A DNA stretch of 47,495 nucleotides from Nocardiopsis alkaliphila YIM 80379 (lineage in GTDB: Bacteria > Actinomycetota > Actinomycetes > Streptosporangiales > Streptosporangiaceae): NCBI RefSeq assembly GCF_000341005.1, contig NZ_ANBD01000063.1, positions 1-47,495 of the forward strand, written 5' to 3'. Made by a program: the position numbers and the translations under genes. Positions within the stretch are counted from its first letter, which is position 1, and the number at the start of each line of letters is the position of its first letter. Below the pieces are notes generated by a model. The model did no database searches, was not told where the DNA came from, and saw nothing but the letters and a program-made list of their open reading frames with translations. Below, piece by piece: positions 16,134 to 23,927 of this stretch.

Positions 16134-16955
16134 ATGCACAGATCCACCGTATGGGGCCGTCGATGGCCGGCCATCCCCGGCCATCGATGGCCCACCCCCG
16201 ACCCCCGCTGGTACGGGGTCATTCTGTCGACCGCGATCCTGGTGATCCTGGCCATGATCGCCATCCTGGGCACCAGGTGGGTCGTCCACCACCAAGAGGA
16301 GATCTTCCCGGTCTCGGCCCCGTGGGGCCCGGACTGTTCCGTCTGGACCGGTGAAGAACAGGTCCGCCTCGACCGGGACCAGGCCAAGCGAGCCGCCACC
16401 GCCGCGGCCGTGCTCGGCCAGGGCGATGACGCCCCCATCGACCCTCCCGAGGTGGACGACATCTCCGACGAGGTCATGCGAGCCCTCACCCAAGGCCCCG
16501 AGGACGACGCAGGTCCCTCCCTGACCTGCCGCTACTCCGGGGAGAAGGTCGAGTTCGAGCAAGAGCGGCCCTCCGGGATGACCCCGCGCACCGAGAAGCT
16601 CAAGGCCGGCATCGAGAACGACTTCGCCGAGACCAGTATCGGCGGATACGTGCCGGGCGGATACGACTCCGGGCATGGCGAGGGCTCGGCGCACTACGAG
16701 GGTCGCGCGCTGGATGTCTTCTACCGGCCGGTCAACGAGGACAACCGACGCCAGGGCTGGCTCTTGGCGCACTGGCTGATCGCCCACGCGCCGGACTACC
16801 AGATCGACGTGATCATCTTCGACGACAAGATCTGGAGCACCACCTACCCGTCGATGGGCTGGCGCCACTACGACGCCGACCCCGACAACGAGATCCTGCG
16901 CCACCTGGACCACGTCCACGTGGACGTGCTGCGCGGCTCGGACCCCGACGCCTGA
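16134..16955 (+). CDS. Membrane-anchored protein with M15-like C-terminal domain
   Basis: A 273-residue protein with one N-terminal membrane segment (about residues 25-47, VILSTAILVILAMIAILG) and an extracellular remainder. The C-terminal domain (about 155-270) has SAHYEGRALDVF and HLDHVHVDV. That is the SxHxxGxAxD ... HxH metal pattern of M15-type peptidase folds, as found in the extra domain of several actinomycete lytic enzymes. It could be a peptidoglycan peptidase or a non-enzymatic relative. The ATG at 16134 is chosen because GGAGG lies 13 bases upstream and the codons before it (from 16011) pass through a hairpin and repeats. Confidence 0.75.
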   Translation: MHRSTVWGRRWPAIPGHRWPTPDPRWYGVILSTAILVILAMIAILGTRWVVHHQEEIFPVSAPWGPDCSVWTGEEQVRLDRDQAKRAATAAAVLGQGDDAPIDPPEVDDISDEVMRALTQGPEDDAGPSLTCRYSGEKVEFEQERPSGMTPRTEKLKAGIENDFAETSIGGYVPGGYDSGHGEGSAHYEGRALDVFYRPVNEDNRRQGWLLAHWLIAHAPDYQIDVIIFDDKIWSTTYPSMGWRHYDADPDNEILRHLDHVHVDVLRGSDPDA

Positions 16956-17034
16956 CACACCCCGAACGCGGGCGGGAAGGGGTCCGAACCTTTGGTGCCC
17001 TCTCAGCCGAGGCTCACCCCGTCGCGACACCAGC

Positions 17035-17075
17035 GGTGGTCGCAACACCCCGACTTCGGGGAGGTTGCGACCACC
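17035..17075. terminator. Bidirectional terminator between the envelope protein and dodecin genes
   Basis: A 12-bp outer stem (GGTGGTCGCAAC / GTTGCGACCACC) encloses a nested CCCCGA/TCGGGG stem between two converging genes. Confidence 0.8.
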
Positions 17076-17122
17076 ATGTCGTTCTCCAAGCAGGATTCGG
17101 CCCGATCATGGGAACGGGCGGC

Positions 17123-17332
17123 TCAGTCCTCCAGACGGAAGCCGACCTTGAGCCCCACCTGGAAGTGGGCGACCCGCCCCTCCTCGATGTGCCCACGGAT
17201 TTGAGTGACCTCGAACCAGTCGAGTTCCCGAAGCGTGGACGAGGCCCGTTGAATACCGTTGCGGATCGCCTGATCGACCCCGTCCGGTGAGGTGCCGACG
17301 ATCTCGGTGACGCGATAGGTGTGATCGGTCAT
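17123..17332 (-). CDS. Dodecin
   Basis: A 69-residue protein that is full-length dodecin. It has YRVTEIVGTSPDGVDQAI, LDWFEVTQIRGHI with the flavin-stacking Trp, and VAHFQVGLKVGFRLED with the conserved Gln. Dodecins form hollow dodecamers that bind FMN or CoA and act as flavin buffers, and they are often linked to stationary phase or stress. The single gene is monocistronic. It faces away from the 6C RNA, and two DosR-like boxes lie in the intervening DNA. Confidence 0.96.
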   Translation of the reverse strand: MTDHTYRVTEIVGTSPDGVDQAIRNGIQRASSTLRELDWFEVTQIRGHIEEGRVAHFQVGLKVGFRLED

Positions 17333-17494
17333 GTGTGACCCCCTGCGTAGACGGTTGTGCGGGCCGCGCGAACGCGGCCCCCGTTCACTGCGTCCCCACG
17401 ATCCCCCCGAATCACACGTGGGCCCTCAGATCGCCTGCGTATCCATTGCCTGACCCACAAAAGGCCGATCCACGACCATTGCCGACGTCTTCTG

Positions 17495-17508
17495 AGTACT
17501 TTGGTCCT
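17495..17508. promoter_or_regulatory. Weak DosR/DevR-like box
   Basis: The reverse complement of AGTACTTTGGTCCT matches the 14-base core GGGACTWWAGTCCC at 10 of 14 positions. Alone it is weak. It is listed because a much better match lies 105 bases away in the same intergenic region. Confidence 0.25.
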
Positions 17509-17599
17509 GATTGGGGTGCGATTGACCAGCGATGCGTGAGAGAAGAGACGTGATCGCCGTGGTGATAGGGCTTCCGAGATGTCGGATTAGTCCTGAGCT

Positions 17600-17613
17600 G
17601 GGACTTAAGACCC
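17600..17613. promoter_or_regulatory. DosR/DevR-like box upstream of the 6C RNA
   Basis: GGGACTTAAGACCC matches the DosR core GGGACTWWAGTCCC at 13 of 14 positions. A partial copy, GGGACTCTCCC, follows at 17622. It lies about 50 bases before the likely -35 of the 6C RNA and on the other side could serve dodecin. DosR/DevR governs hypoxia and dormancy genes in actinobacteria. No devR gene is in the window, so this is a sequence match only. Confidence 0.45.
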
Positions 17614-17654
17614 TCCCCGGTGGGACTCTCCCGAGACAACGTCGTAACTGACTC

Positions 17655-17686
17655 TTGACGTATACCGGGGGGCTGCGGTGTACATT
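17655..17686 (+). promoter_or_regulatory. Candidate promoter of the 6C RNA
   Basis: TTGACG (17655-17660) is followed by TGTACATT. Reading the -10 as TGTACA gives an 18-base spacer; reading it as TACATT gives 20. Either puts the transcript start near 17690, just before the first hairpin. Confidence 0.5.
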
Positions 17687-17689
17687 GGG

Positions 17690-17800
17690 TTTTAGCGCTT
17701 CGGTCCCCCGTCGAAGCGCGGAGCGATGTTTCGAGCCCCCGTCGGAACATCGTGTGCGACGCCGGGTGGTTTGCCCCCGTAACCACCCGGCGTCGTCTTT
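17690..17800 (+). ncRNA. 6C: 6C small RNA with three C-loop hairpins
   Basis: Three hairpins follow one another. Hairpin 1 is GCGCTTCG/CGAAGCGC (17695-17719, loop GTCCCCCGT). Hairpin 2 is GATGTTTCGA/TCGGAACATC (17725-17751, one G-T pair, loop GCCCCCG). Hairpin 3 is a perfect 15-bp stem (17757-17795, loop TGCCCCCGT) that should act as terminator. Two hairpins with C-rich loops define the actinobacterial 6C RNA (called B11 in Mycobacterium), a small RNA thought to pair through its C loops with G-rich ribosome sites. Here each loop has five C, one fewer than the name implies. The 65-codon gene at 17895 lies just downstream, as small conserved genes do near 6C elsewhere. I am confident in the structure and fairly confident in the family. 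Confidence 0.82.
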
Positions 17801-17894
17801 GCGTTCCCCGGTCGGGTCGTATGCCCGCCCATGGCCGGGGATTGACCATGACATCCACTCTTCCCGCTGGGGGCCGATCTTGGGCGAGACCACG

Positions 17895-18092
17895 ATGGAC
17901 GCGCACTGCTCACGAAGGGGCTGCCGCGCGGCCGCCGAGTGGGCTCTGGTGTGGAACAATCCCAAGCTGCACACTCCCGAGCGTCGCAAGGTCTGGGTGG
18001 CCTGCGGTGAGCACCGGGAATACCTGGCGAACTTCCTGGACATGCGCGGATTCCTCCGCGAGACCGTGCCCATGGACCGGTTCGAGGGCTGA
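17895..18092 (+). CDS. Conserved small actinobacterial Cys/His protein
   Basis: A 65-residue protein starting at ATG 17895. It has CSRRGCRAAAEWALVWNNPK, then RRKVWVACGEHREYL, then a C-terminal FLDMRGFLRE. Three Cys and a His (CxxxxC ... CxxH) suggest a small zinc site. Proteins of this kind are widespread in actinomycetes and are sometimes labelled acetone carboxylase, with no basis I can see. The function is unknown. The gene begins about 100 bases after the 6C terminator hairpin, so read-through from the 6C promoter is possible. The frame extends upstream through the 6C RNA, but that part is clearly structural RNA. Confidence 0.82.
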   Translation: MDAHCSRRGCRAAAEWALVWNNPKLHTPERRKVWVACGEHREYLANFLDMRGFLRETVPMDRFEG

Positions 18093-18132
18093 AGTCTCCG
18101 CCGGCCTCGACGAGACTCGCCCAGCCCCTCGG

Positions 18133-18729
18133 TCAGCCCCCGGTCGGATCCTCCAGAGCGGCACGCGCACGGTCCAAGTCCTCGGGGGTGTCCACGTCGA
18201 AGTTCCCGGACCCGGTTCCGAGCGCTACGTGGACGGGGTCGAGTGGCCGCAGCAACTTGTGGAGTGAACGCCCCGAGTACTCGGCCAGGGCCGCGCGCAC
18301 GGTGACGGTGTGCCAAAGACCGGTGAGCCACTGGGGTCGTCCGGAGGTGTCCACCGACACGGCCCCGCTCGCTTGCCTGCTCCCGTCGTTCCCAACAGCC
18401 GCTTCGAGTGCCACCAAATGGTGTGCACGCAGATAGGGCAGGTCCGCGGCGAGCAACACGAACCAGGGGGCACGCACCCGGGCCAGTCCGGTGCGCAAGG
18501 CGGGGACCGGCCCGCCGCCCGGGGGGTCTTCCCGGACGTAGTGGGCGCGGGGCCGCCTCCGTCGTGGGCCGACGACGGTGACGTGGGCGTGGGGAGCGTG
18601 GTCGCGCACGGCGGCCACGACGTGTTCCAACAGGGTACGTCCAGCGATGGTCAGACCGGGTTTGTCGGCCCCGCCCATACGGCTCGCCGCTCCCCCGGCC
18701 AGGACCACTGCCTCCAGATGTTCGCTCAC
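18133..18729 (-). CDS. mobA: Molybdenum cofactor guanylyltransferase, MobA-like
   Basis: A 198-residue nucleotidyltransferase. The N-terminal AVVLAGGAASRMGGADKPGL is the signature of the MobA/CoxL-type NTP transferases, with the glycine-rich loop and Lys that bind GTP. LLAADLPYL provides the metal-binding Asp, and FDVDTPEDLDRA ends the fold. It would attach GMP to molybdopterin to make the bis-MGD or MCD cofactor. GTG 18729 follows a GGGGG and is preferred over ATG 18747. It is the last gene of a same-strand run with rtcB and moaA, only 31 bases after rtcB. The related MobA-like transferases of other cofactors cannot be excluded. Confidence 0.85.
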   Translation of the reverse strand: MSEHLEAVVLAGGAASRMGGADKPGLTIAGRTLLEHVVAAVRDHAPHAHVTVVGPRRRRPRAHYVREDPPGGGPVPALRTGLARVRAPWFVLLAADLPYLRAHHLVALEAAVGNDGSRQASGAVSVDTSGRPQWLTGLWHTVTVRAALAEYSGRSLHKLLRPLDPVHVALGTGSGNFDVDTPEDLDRARAALEDPTGG

Positions 18730-18760
18730 ACCCCCACGATGCCGCATCTTCGAGTGGGAC

Positions 18761-19948
18761 TCAGCCCTTGACGCACACGATCTGGCGCAGGTGCGCGACC
18801 ACTTGGACCAGGTCGGTCTGTGCCGCGATCACCGACTCCAGGTCCTTGTAGGCCGCGGGGATCTCGTCCACCACCCCACGGTCCTTGCGGCACTCCACGC
18901 CCCTGGTCTGTTCGGCCAGATCGGCCTCGGTGAAGGTCTTGCGTGCCTTGTTGCGGCTCATCCGGCGCCCGGCGCCGTGGGAAGCGGAGTTGAACGAGGC
19001 CGGGTTGCCCAAACCCTTGACGATGTAGGTACCCGTGGCCATGCTGCCAGGAATGATGCCGTATTCACCCGAACCGGCGCGGATGGCCCCCTTGCGGGTC
19101 ACGAGTACGTCCACCCCGTCGTAGGTCTCCTCGGCCACGTAGTTGTGATGACAGGAGATCCACTGCTCGAAGGTGGCGCCAAAGACCTGATCGGCCAGGA
19201 CCCGGTAGGCCAGGCCCATCATGACGTCGCGGTTGCGGCGAGCGTACTCTTGGGCCCAGAACAGGTCGCGCCGGTAGGCCTCCATCTCCGGGGTACCGGA
19301 CAGGAACACCGCCAAGTCCCGGTCGGGCAGGTCCTGGTTGTGCGGCAGTGCCTGTGCCCGCGATATGTGGTGGTCGGCGAGTTCCTTACCGATGTTGCGC
19401 GACCCCGAGTGCAGGACGAGCCACACCGTCCCGTCGTCGTCCAGACACACCTCCAGGAAGTGGTTACCACCGCCCAGGGTGCCCATCTGACGACGAGCCC
19501 GCTCCTGGCGGGGGTGGACGGCCTCGGCCAGGTCGTCGAAACCGGCCCAGAAGGTGTCCCATCCAAAGCTGCGCAGCCGGGGAACGCGGGCGGGGTCCAC
19601 CGGCTCGTCGTGGGCGTGGAAGCCGACCGGGATGGTCGCCTCCAAGGCCGAGCGCAGGGGCCGCAGGTCGTCGGGCAGGTGCTCGGCGTTCAGCCCGGTA
19701 CGCACCGCGGTCATCCCGCAACCGATGTCGACACCGACCGCGGCGGGGCTGACGGCGTCGCGCATGGCGATCACCGAACCCACCGTGGCTCCCTTGCCAT
19801 AGTGGACGTCGGGCATGACCGCCAGACCGTGGGTCCAGGGCATACGGGTGACGTTGCGCAGTTGCTCCATGGCGGCGGGCTCGACCTGGTCCGGGTCGGC
19901 CCACATACGGATCGGCACGCGCTCACCGGGGATCTCGGTGTGGGACAT
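18761..19948 (-). CDS. rtcB: RtcB-family RNA ligase
   Basis: A 395-residue RtcB protein. It has VMPDVHYGKGATVGSVI, GVDIGCGMTAVRT, GTLGGGNHFLEV, LVLHSGSRNIG and SASHGAGRRMSR, whose His (about H324) is the residue that takes GMP. RtcB joins 2',3'-cyclic phosphate or 3'-phosphate RNA ends to 5'-OH ends using GTP and Mn. It repairs tRNA or rRNA after ribotoxin cleavage. The ATG at 19948 follows GGGAGGTGG, so the longer frame to 20032 is rejected. It is placed between moaA and mobA, an unexpected neighbour for cofactor genes. No RtcA or archease is seen. Confidence 0.95.
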   Translation of the reverse strand: MSHTEIPGERVPIRMWADPDQVEPAAMEQLRNVTRMPWTHGLAVMPDVHYGKGATVGSVIAMRDAVSPAAVGVDIGCGMTAVRTGLNAEHLPDDLRPLRSALEATIPVGFHAHDEPVDPARVPRLRSFGWDTFWAGFDDLAEAVHPRQERARRQMGTLGGGNHFLEVCLDDDGTVWLVLHSGSRNIGKELADHHISRAQALPHNQDLPDRDLAVFLSGTPEMEAYRRDLFWAQEYARRNRDVMMGLAYRVLADQVFGATFEQWISCHHNYVAEETYDGVDVLVTRKGAIRAGSGEYGIIPGSMATGTYIVKGLGNPASFNSASHGAGRRMSRNKARKTFTEADLAEQTRGVECRKDRGVVDEIPAAYKDLESVIAAQTDLVQVVAHLRQIVCVKG

Positions 19949-20080
19949 GGGGCCACCTCCCTTTCGTGTCGGCCCTGGGGCACCCATGCGATGCCCCCTC
20001 TCGATCAAGCCAGAACGGGAGGAAGGTGGCAACGGGTTTTGACGGTGCCGGGTCCTGGCAGGGGATGGGTTCGGACCCGC

Positions 20081-21097
20081 TCAGCCGCCGATCGCGGACA
20101 TGGGGCGGGCCGGTTGCAGGAAACTGGGGTCGTTGATGCCGTGGCCGGGGAGCTTGCTCGCCACGGCGGCCTTCCACCGCTCGGCGAGCTCCTCATCGGT
20201 GGCACCTTCGCGCAGGGGCGTGCGCAGATCGGACTCCTCACGGGCGAAGAGGCAGTTGCGGATCTGGCCATCGGCGGTCAGGCGGACCCGATCGCAAGCA
20301 CCGCAGAAGGGCCGGGTCACCGATCCGATGACGCCGACGGTGGCGGGCTCGCCGTTGGGGAACCGCGCCCCTTGGACTCGGAACAGCTCGGCGGGGGCGC
20401 TGCCGCGAGTGTCGGCGTCGGCGGGTTCGAGGTCGAAGTCGGCCTCCAGCCGCTTGAGGATCTCGTCGGCGGTGATCATGGTGTCCCGACGCCAGCCGTG
20501 CTGGGCGTCCAAGGGCATCTGTTCGATGAAGCGCAGTTCGTAGCCGTGGTCGACGCAAAAGCGCAGCAGGTCGGTGGCCTCGTGGTCGTTGACGTCGCGC
20601 ATGAGGACCGCGTTGACCTTGACCGGGGTCAGGCCGGCGGACGCGGCGGCGGCCATGCCTTCGAGGACGTCGTCCAAGCGGCGTCGCCGCGCGAGCTTTT
20701 CGAACACGACGGGGTCGAGGGTGTCCAGGGAGACGTTGACGCGGTCCAGTCCCGCTTCGGCCAGGGCCGGGGCCATCCGGGCGAGTCCGATGCCGTTGGT
20801 GGTCAGGGCGGTTCGGGGTCGAGGGGTGTTCTCGGTGGCTCCGGCGACGATACCGGGCAGACCACGGCGAAGGAGCGGCTCGCCACCGGTGAAGCGGACC
20901 TCGTCGATACCGAGGCGGGTGGTTCCGATACGGATCAGGCGGAGGAGCTCGTCGTCGGTGAGCAGTTCCGGCTTGGGCAACCATTCCAGGCCCTCAGGCG
21001 GCATGCAGTAGGTGCATCTGAGGTTACAGCGGTCGGTGAGCGAGACCCTCAGGTCCGTGGCCACGCGTCCATAGGAATCGGACAGCACGGGTGTCAC
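20081..21097 (-). CDS. moaA: GTP 3',8-cyclase (MoaA), molybdenum cofactor synthesis
   Basis: A 338-residue radical SAM enzyme. The N-terminal cluster motif CNLRCTYC gives C24, C28 and C31. The C-terminal cluster lies in PFCGACDRVRLTADGQIRNC, and the protein ends in Gly-Gly as active MoaA proteins do. It converts GTP to 3',8-cyclo-GTP, the first step of molybdopterin synthesis. GTG 21097 follows GGAGAGG; a second in-frame GTG three codons later is possible. It heads a same-strand run with rtcB (133-base gap) and mobA. MoaC, MoaD and MoaE are not in the window. Confidence 0.97.
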   Translation of the reverse strand: MTPVLSDSYGRVATDLRVSLTDRCNLRCTYCMPPEGLEWLPKPELLTDDELLRLIRIGTTRLGIDEVRFTGGEPLLRRGLPGIVAGATENTPRPRTALTTNGIGLARMAPALAEAGLDRVNVSLDTLDPVVFEKLARRRRLDDVLEGMAAAASAGLTPVKVNAVLMRDVNDHEATDLLRFCVDHGYELRFIEQMPLDAQHGWRRDTMITADEILKRLEADFDLEPADADTRGSAPAELFRVQGARFPNGEPATVGVIGSVTRPFCGACDRVRLTADGQIRNCLFAREESDLRTPLREGATDEELAERWKAAVASKLPGHGINDPSFLQPARPMSAIGG

Positions 21098-21448
21098 CCT
21101 CTCCAGTCTGAATCGCCGAGCAGGCAGTGCGCCCCTTTGCGCCCACCCGAGGGATACCCAGTAACAAGCGTAGAAGATCCTCTTTCACGATGAGTAGCCT
21201 GCATCACACCTTTTGCACTATTTCGTCGGTGACCACGAGAAACCGCACCCGTTCGTGGGCCTTCCCCCAGGAAAGGCCGAGAATCGTTGCCCGAACGTTG
21301 TGGGCCCTCCCGGCCTAGGGAGTCACACGGGGCGACTCCACCCTCCCAGGCCACACGGGATGACAATCTCCAGACCACTACATCATGCTCTAGTGGAGCG
21401 ACCATTCGATCGTCGCAGACCTGTACGGCGTTGAGGAGGCGGAACACG
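21098..21448. other. Divergent region between moaA and the alpha/beta hydrolase gene
   Basis: 351 bases with no supported gene. It should carry both promoters. Seen: a small GGCCTT/AAGGCC repeat near 21260, AGTCACACGGGGCGACT near 21320, an AT-richer patch around 21375-21395 and GAGGAGG at 21433-21439 serving the hydrolase gene. No Moco-riboswitch-like structure was recognised. Confidence 0.45.
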
Positions 21449-22270
21449 GTGATCAGCACGCGCGAGTGGGCCCTGGCGGGTGGGCCCGACGGTTCGGAGA
21501 AGCTGGCGGCCCGCGCCTGGGCCCCCACCGAGGGCGAGCCCACGTGGATGGCCGTCCTGGTACACGGCTACGGCGAACACCTGGGCCGCTACGAGCGGGT
21601 CGCCGAGGACCTGTGCGCGGCGGGTGCCGTGGTCTATGGCGCCGACCATCGTGGCCACGGCCGTTCCTCCGGCGAACGGGTACTGATCGACGACTACGCC
21701 GGGCTGGTCCAGGACGTGCACCGTGTCCTCACCCAGGCCCGCACCGCCTACCGGACGCTGCCCCTGGTGATGATCGGTCACTCCATGGGAGGCATGATCG
21801 CCACCCGCTACGCGCAGGTGTATCCCGCTTCGGTACAGGCCCTGGTGCTGTCCGGGCCGGTTCTGGGCAAATGGACGGCGGCCGAACGGCTCGCCGCGGC
21901 CGAGGAGATCCCCGATACCCCCATCGATCCCGCCACCCTGTCCCGGGACCCCGAGGTGGGTCGGGCCTACGTGAGCGACGAACTGGTCTGGCACGGACCG
22001 TTCAAGCGCACCACGGTGAACGCGTTGCTCACCGAACTGGAGCGAGGCAACACCACCGGGAGCCTGGGGTCACTGCCATTGCTGTGGGTGCACGGTAGCG
22101 AGGACGCGCTCGTGCCCGTGGCCGACACCAAAGTGGGAATCGAGAAGGTGGCGGGTGAGGACTTCACCGCCCGGATCTTCCCCGGTGCCCGGCACGAGGT
22201 GTTCAACGAGACCAACCGTGAGGAGGTCCTGGCCGAGGTCATCCGGTTCGCCCATCGCTTCGCGGTCTGA
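21449..22270 (+). CDS. Alpha/beta hydrolase, monoacylglycerol lipase-like
   Basis: A 273-residue hydrolase starting at GTG 21449 after GAGGAGG. It has the oxyanion HG motif VLVHGYGEHLGRY, the D-H-R-G-H-G segment typical of monoglyceride lipases (GADHRGHGRSSGER), and the nucleophile elbow IGHSMGGMIA with Ser about 112. The acid lies in VHGSEDALVP, and the catalytic His is in GARHEVFNE. These features match the lysophospholipase/monoacylglycerol lipase group that cleaves acyl glycerols. No secretion signal is present, so it is probably cytoplasmic. It is divergent from moaA and converges on the MocR gene. Confidence 0.9.
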   Translation: MISTREWALAGGPDGSEKLAARAWAPTEGEPTWMAVLVHGYGEHLGRYERVAEDLCAAGAVVYGADHRGHGRSSGERVLIDDYAGLVQDVHRVLTQARTAYRTLPLVMIGHSMGGMIATRYAQVYPASVQALVLSGPVLGKWTAAERLAAAEEIPDTPIDPATLSRDPEVGRAYVSDELVWHGPFKRTTVNALLTELERGNTTGSLGSLPLLWVHGSEDALVPVADTKVGIEKVAGEDFTARIFPGARHEVFNETNREEVLAEVIRFAHRFAV

Positions 22271-22322
22271 GCCCGGCGGTCCACCGCGACCCGTACCGGC
22301 TCTCCCGGTGCCCGAGGCGAGC

Positions 22323-23783
22323 TCACACGTACAGCCGCCCTCGGGGCTGGGAGGGATGGGCCAACGTCTCGGCGTAGGCGGCGGCCAAGCGATCCACCGC
22401 GTCGACCAAGACCTCCGGCGGGCGGGTGTAGGCCAACCGCAGGTACCGCTCCAGGGTGCCGTCCGCGCCGAAGATCGGGCCGGCTGCGGGGTGCACGCCG
22501 TGCCGAACCGCGTTGGTGGCCAAAGAGGTCGCCATCGGTTGGGGCAGGGCCGCCCACAGCACGAGCCCTCCCCCGGGGACGCTGGAGCGCCAATCGGGCA
22601 GCCTCTCCCGTAGGGCGGACAGCAACGCGTCCCGGTTGCGCCGCAGTTGCCGACTGCGCTCGGCCCGAATACGCATCACGTCGGCGAGCAGATGGGTGGC
22701 GGTGAGCTGATCGTGCACCGAACCGGCCAGGTCGAAGCGCTGACGGACTCCCATGAGCCGAGTGACCATCGGCGCGGTGGCACGCACCCAGCCCACGCGC
22801 AGGCCACCCCAGAACAGCTTGGCCACCGACCCCACGGTCAGTACTCGCCCGTCGGTATCGTGCGCGGCCACCGGGCTGGGCAGATCTCCCGAGTCGATGG
22901 CCAGTTCCGCTCCCGATTCGTCGATGATCAGATGGGCGTTGGCGCGTCTGGCCTCTCGGACCAGGACGCGGCGCTCATCGTCGTCCATGAGCGCGCCGGT
23001 GGGGTTGTGGAAGTCGGGGATCATGTACGCCACGGCCGGTTTCCACTGGCGGAAGGCGTCCACCAGATACTCCATGTCCCAGCCCTGCGGAGTCACGCCG
23101 GTGGTGCGAAGACGGGCTCCGTTGCGACGGGCGGCGTCCAGGCCGTGCGGGTAGGTGGGTGACTCCAGCAGGACGTCGTCGCCCTGTTGGACCAGCAGTT
23201 CCATGGCCAGGGTGACACCCTGTTGGGCCCCATTGGTGACGAAGATCTGTTCGGGGGTGGTGGGCAGGCCACGTTCGACGTAACGGCGGGCGATGGCGTG
23301 GCGCAGTTCGGGCAGGCCGTAGGGGTAGTAGCCGATGCCGCCCACGTGCGCGGCGAGCTGTTCGGACGCGTGGAAGGAGGCTTCGCGCAGTCCGTCGACC
23401 GCCGGTGGCGCGGCCACACCGAGGTCGATGTGCTCGGTGGCGGGGGCGAACGGCGAGGGGTCTTGGACGGCGGAGTCGGGCAGAACGGTCCAGCTGCCCG
23501 CCCCCTGCCTGCTGTCCAAGAAGCTGTTGTCGCGTAGCCAAGCGTAGGCGGCGGTAACGGTGTTGCGGCTCATGCCGAGTGCGGCGGCCAGGTCGCGTTC
23601 GGCGGGCAAGCGGGTGTGCGTGGGCACACGGCCGTCCAGTACCAGACCACTGATGGCACGGGCGATGGACAGGTAGTAGGGGCGTTCCACGGAGGCCGCA
23701 CCGATGAGGCGGGCGAGCAGGCGTCCGTTGATCCGTCGAGTGCCGCCGCCGGTGCCGGGGCGATCACTGCGCTGTTTCGCCAT
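22323..23783 (-). CDS. MocR-family regulator (GntR DNA-binding plus aminotransferase fold), YczR-like
   Basis: A 486-residue fusion. A GntR winged helix (about residues 30-95: THTRLPAERDLAAALGMSRNTVTAAYAWL) joins a fold-type I aminotransferase domain (about 120-480). The PLP lysine lies in SVAKLFWGGLRVGW, the Asn/Tyr region is FVTNGAQQGVTLAMEL, and the Asp loop includes IPDFHNPTGALMDD. Such proteins sense PLP or related ligands. The divergent neighbour is a YczE-type membrane protein, and MocR/YczE (YczR-YczE) pairing is a known recurrent arrangement, which supports the subfamily. ATG 23783 is chosen over the slightly longer 23795. Confidence 0.9.
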   Translation of the reverse strand: MAKQRSDRPGTGGGTRRINGRLLARLIGAASVERPYYLSIARAISGLVLDGRVPTHTRLPAERDLAAALGMSRNTVTAAYAWLRDNSFLDSRQGAGSWTVLPDSAVQDPSPFAPATEHIDLGVAAPPAVDGLREASFHASEQLAAHVGGIGYYPYGLPELRHAIARRYVERGLPTTPEQIFVTNGAQQGVTLAMELLVQQGDDVLLESPTYPHGLDAARRNGARLRTTGVTPQGWDMEYLVDAFRQWKPAVAYMIPDFHNPTGALMDDDERRVLVREARRANAHLIIDESGAELAIDSGDLPSPVAAHDTDGRVLTVGSVAKLFWGGLRVGWVRATAPMVTRLMGVRQRFDLAGSVHDQLTATHLLADVMRIRAERSRQLRRNRDALLSALRERLPDWRSSVPGGGLVLWAALPQPMATSLATNAVRHGVHPAAGPIFGADGTLERYLRLAYTRPPEVLVDAVDRLAAAYAETLAHPSQPRGRLYV

Positions 23784-23887
23784 GGGAAGGTGCACCTCAC
23801 CGGCTAGAATAAGGGCCAGTTACCCGGATTGGCTCTTCAGGTCCGGCTCTGTTTGATCCAGGATACCGATGTGGATCCCCTAATGGA

Positions 23888-23904
23888 CTGTCATCCAATG
23901 ACAG
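23888..23904. promoter_or_regulatory. Palindrome in the MocR/YczE divergent region
   Basis: CTGTCAT-CCA-ATGACAG is a perfect inverted repeat with 7-base arms. It lies 24 bases before the membrane protein start, where a regulator would block the promoter or early transcription. It may be the MocR operator. A wider GATCC...GGATC repeat lies just upstream. Confidence 0.5.
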
Positions 23905-23927
23905 GATGTTTATTTGAAAGGATGACC

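Noticed and set aside
18578-21193. An 871-codon open frame on the plus strand opposite rtcB and moaA
   Set aside because: It mirrors two well-recognised genes on the other strand, has His/Gly/Val-rich shadow composition, and lacks any family likeness.
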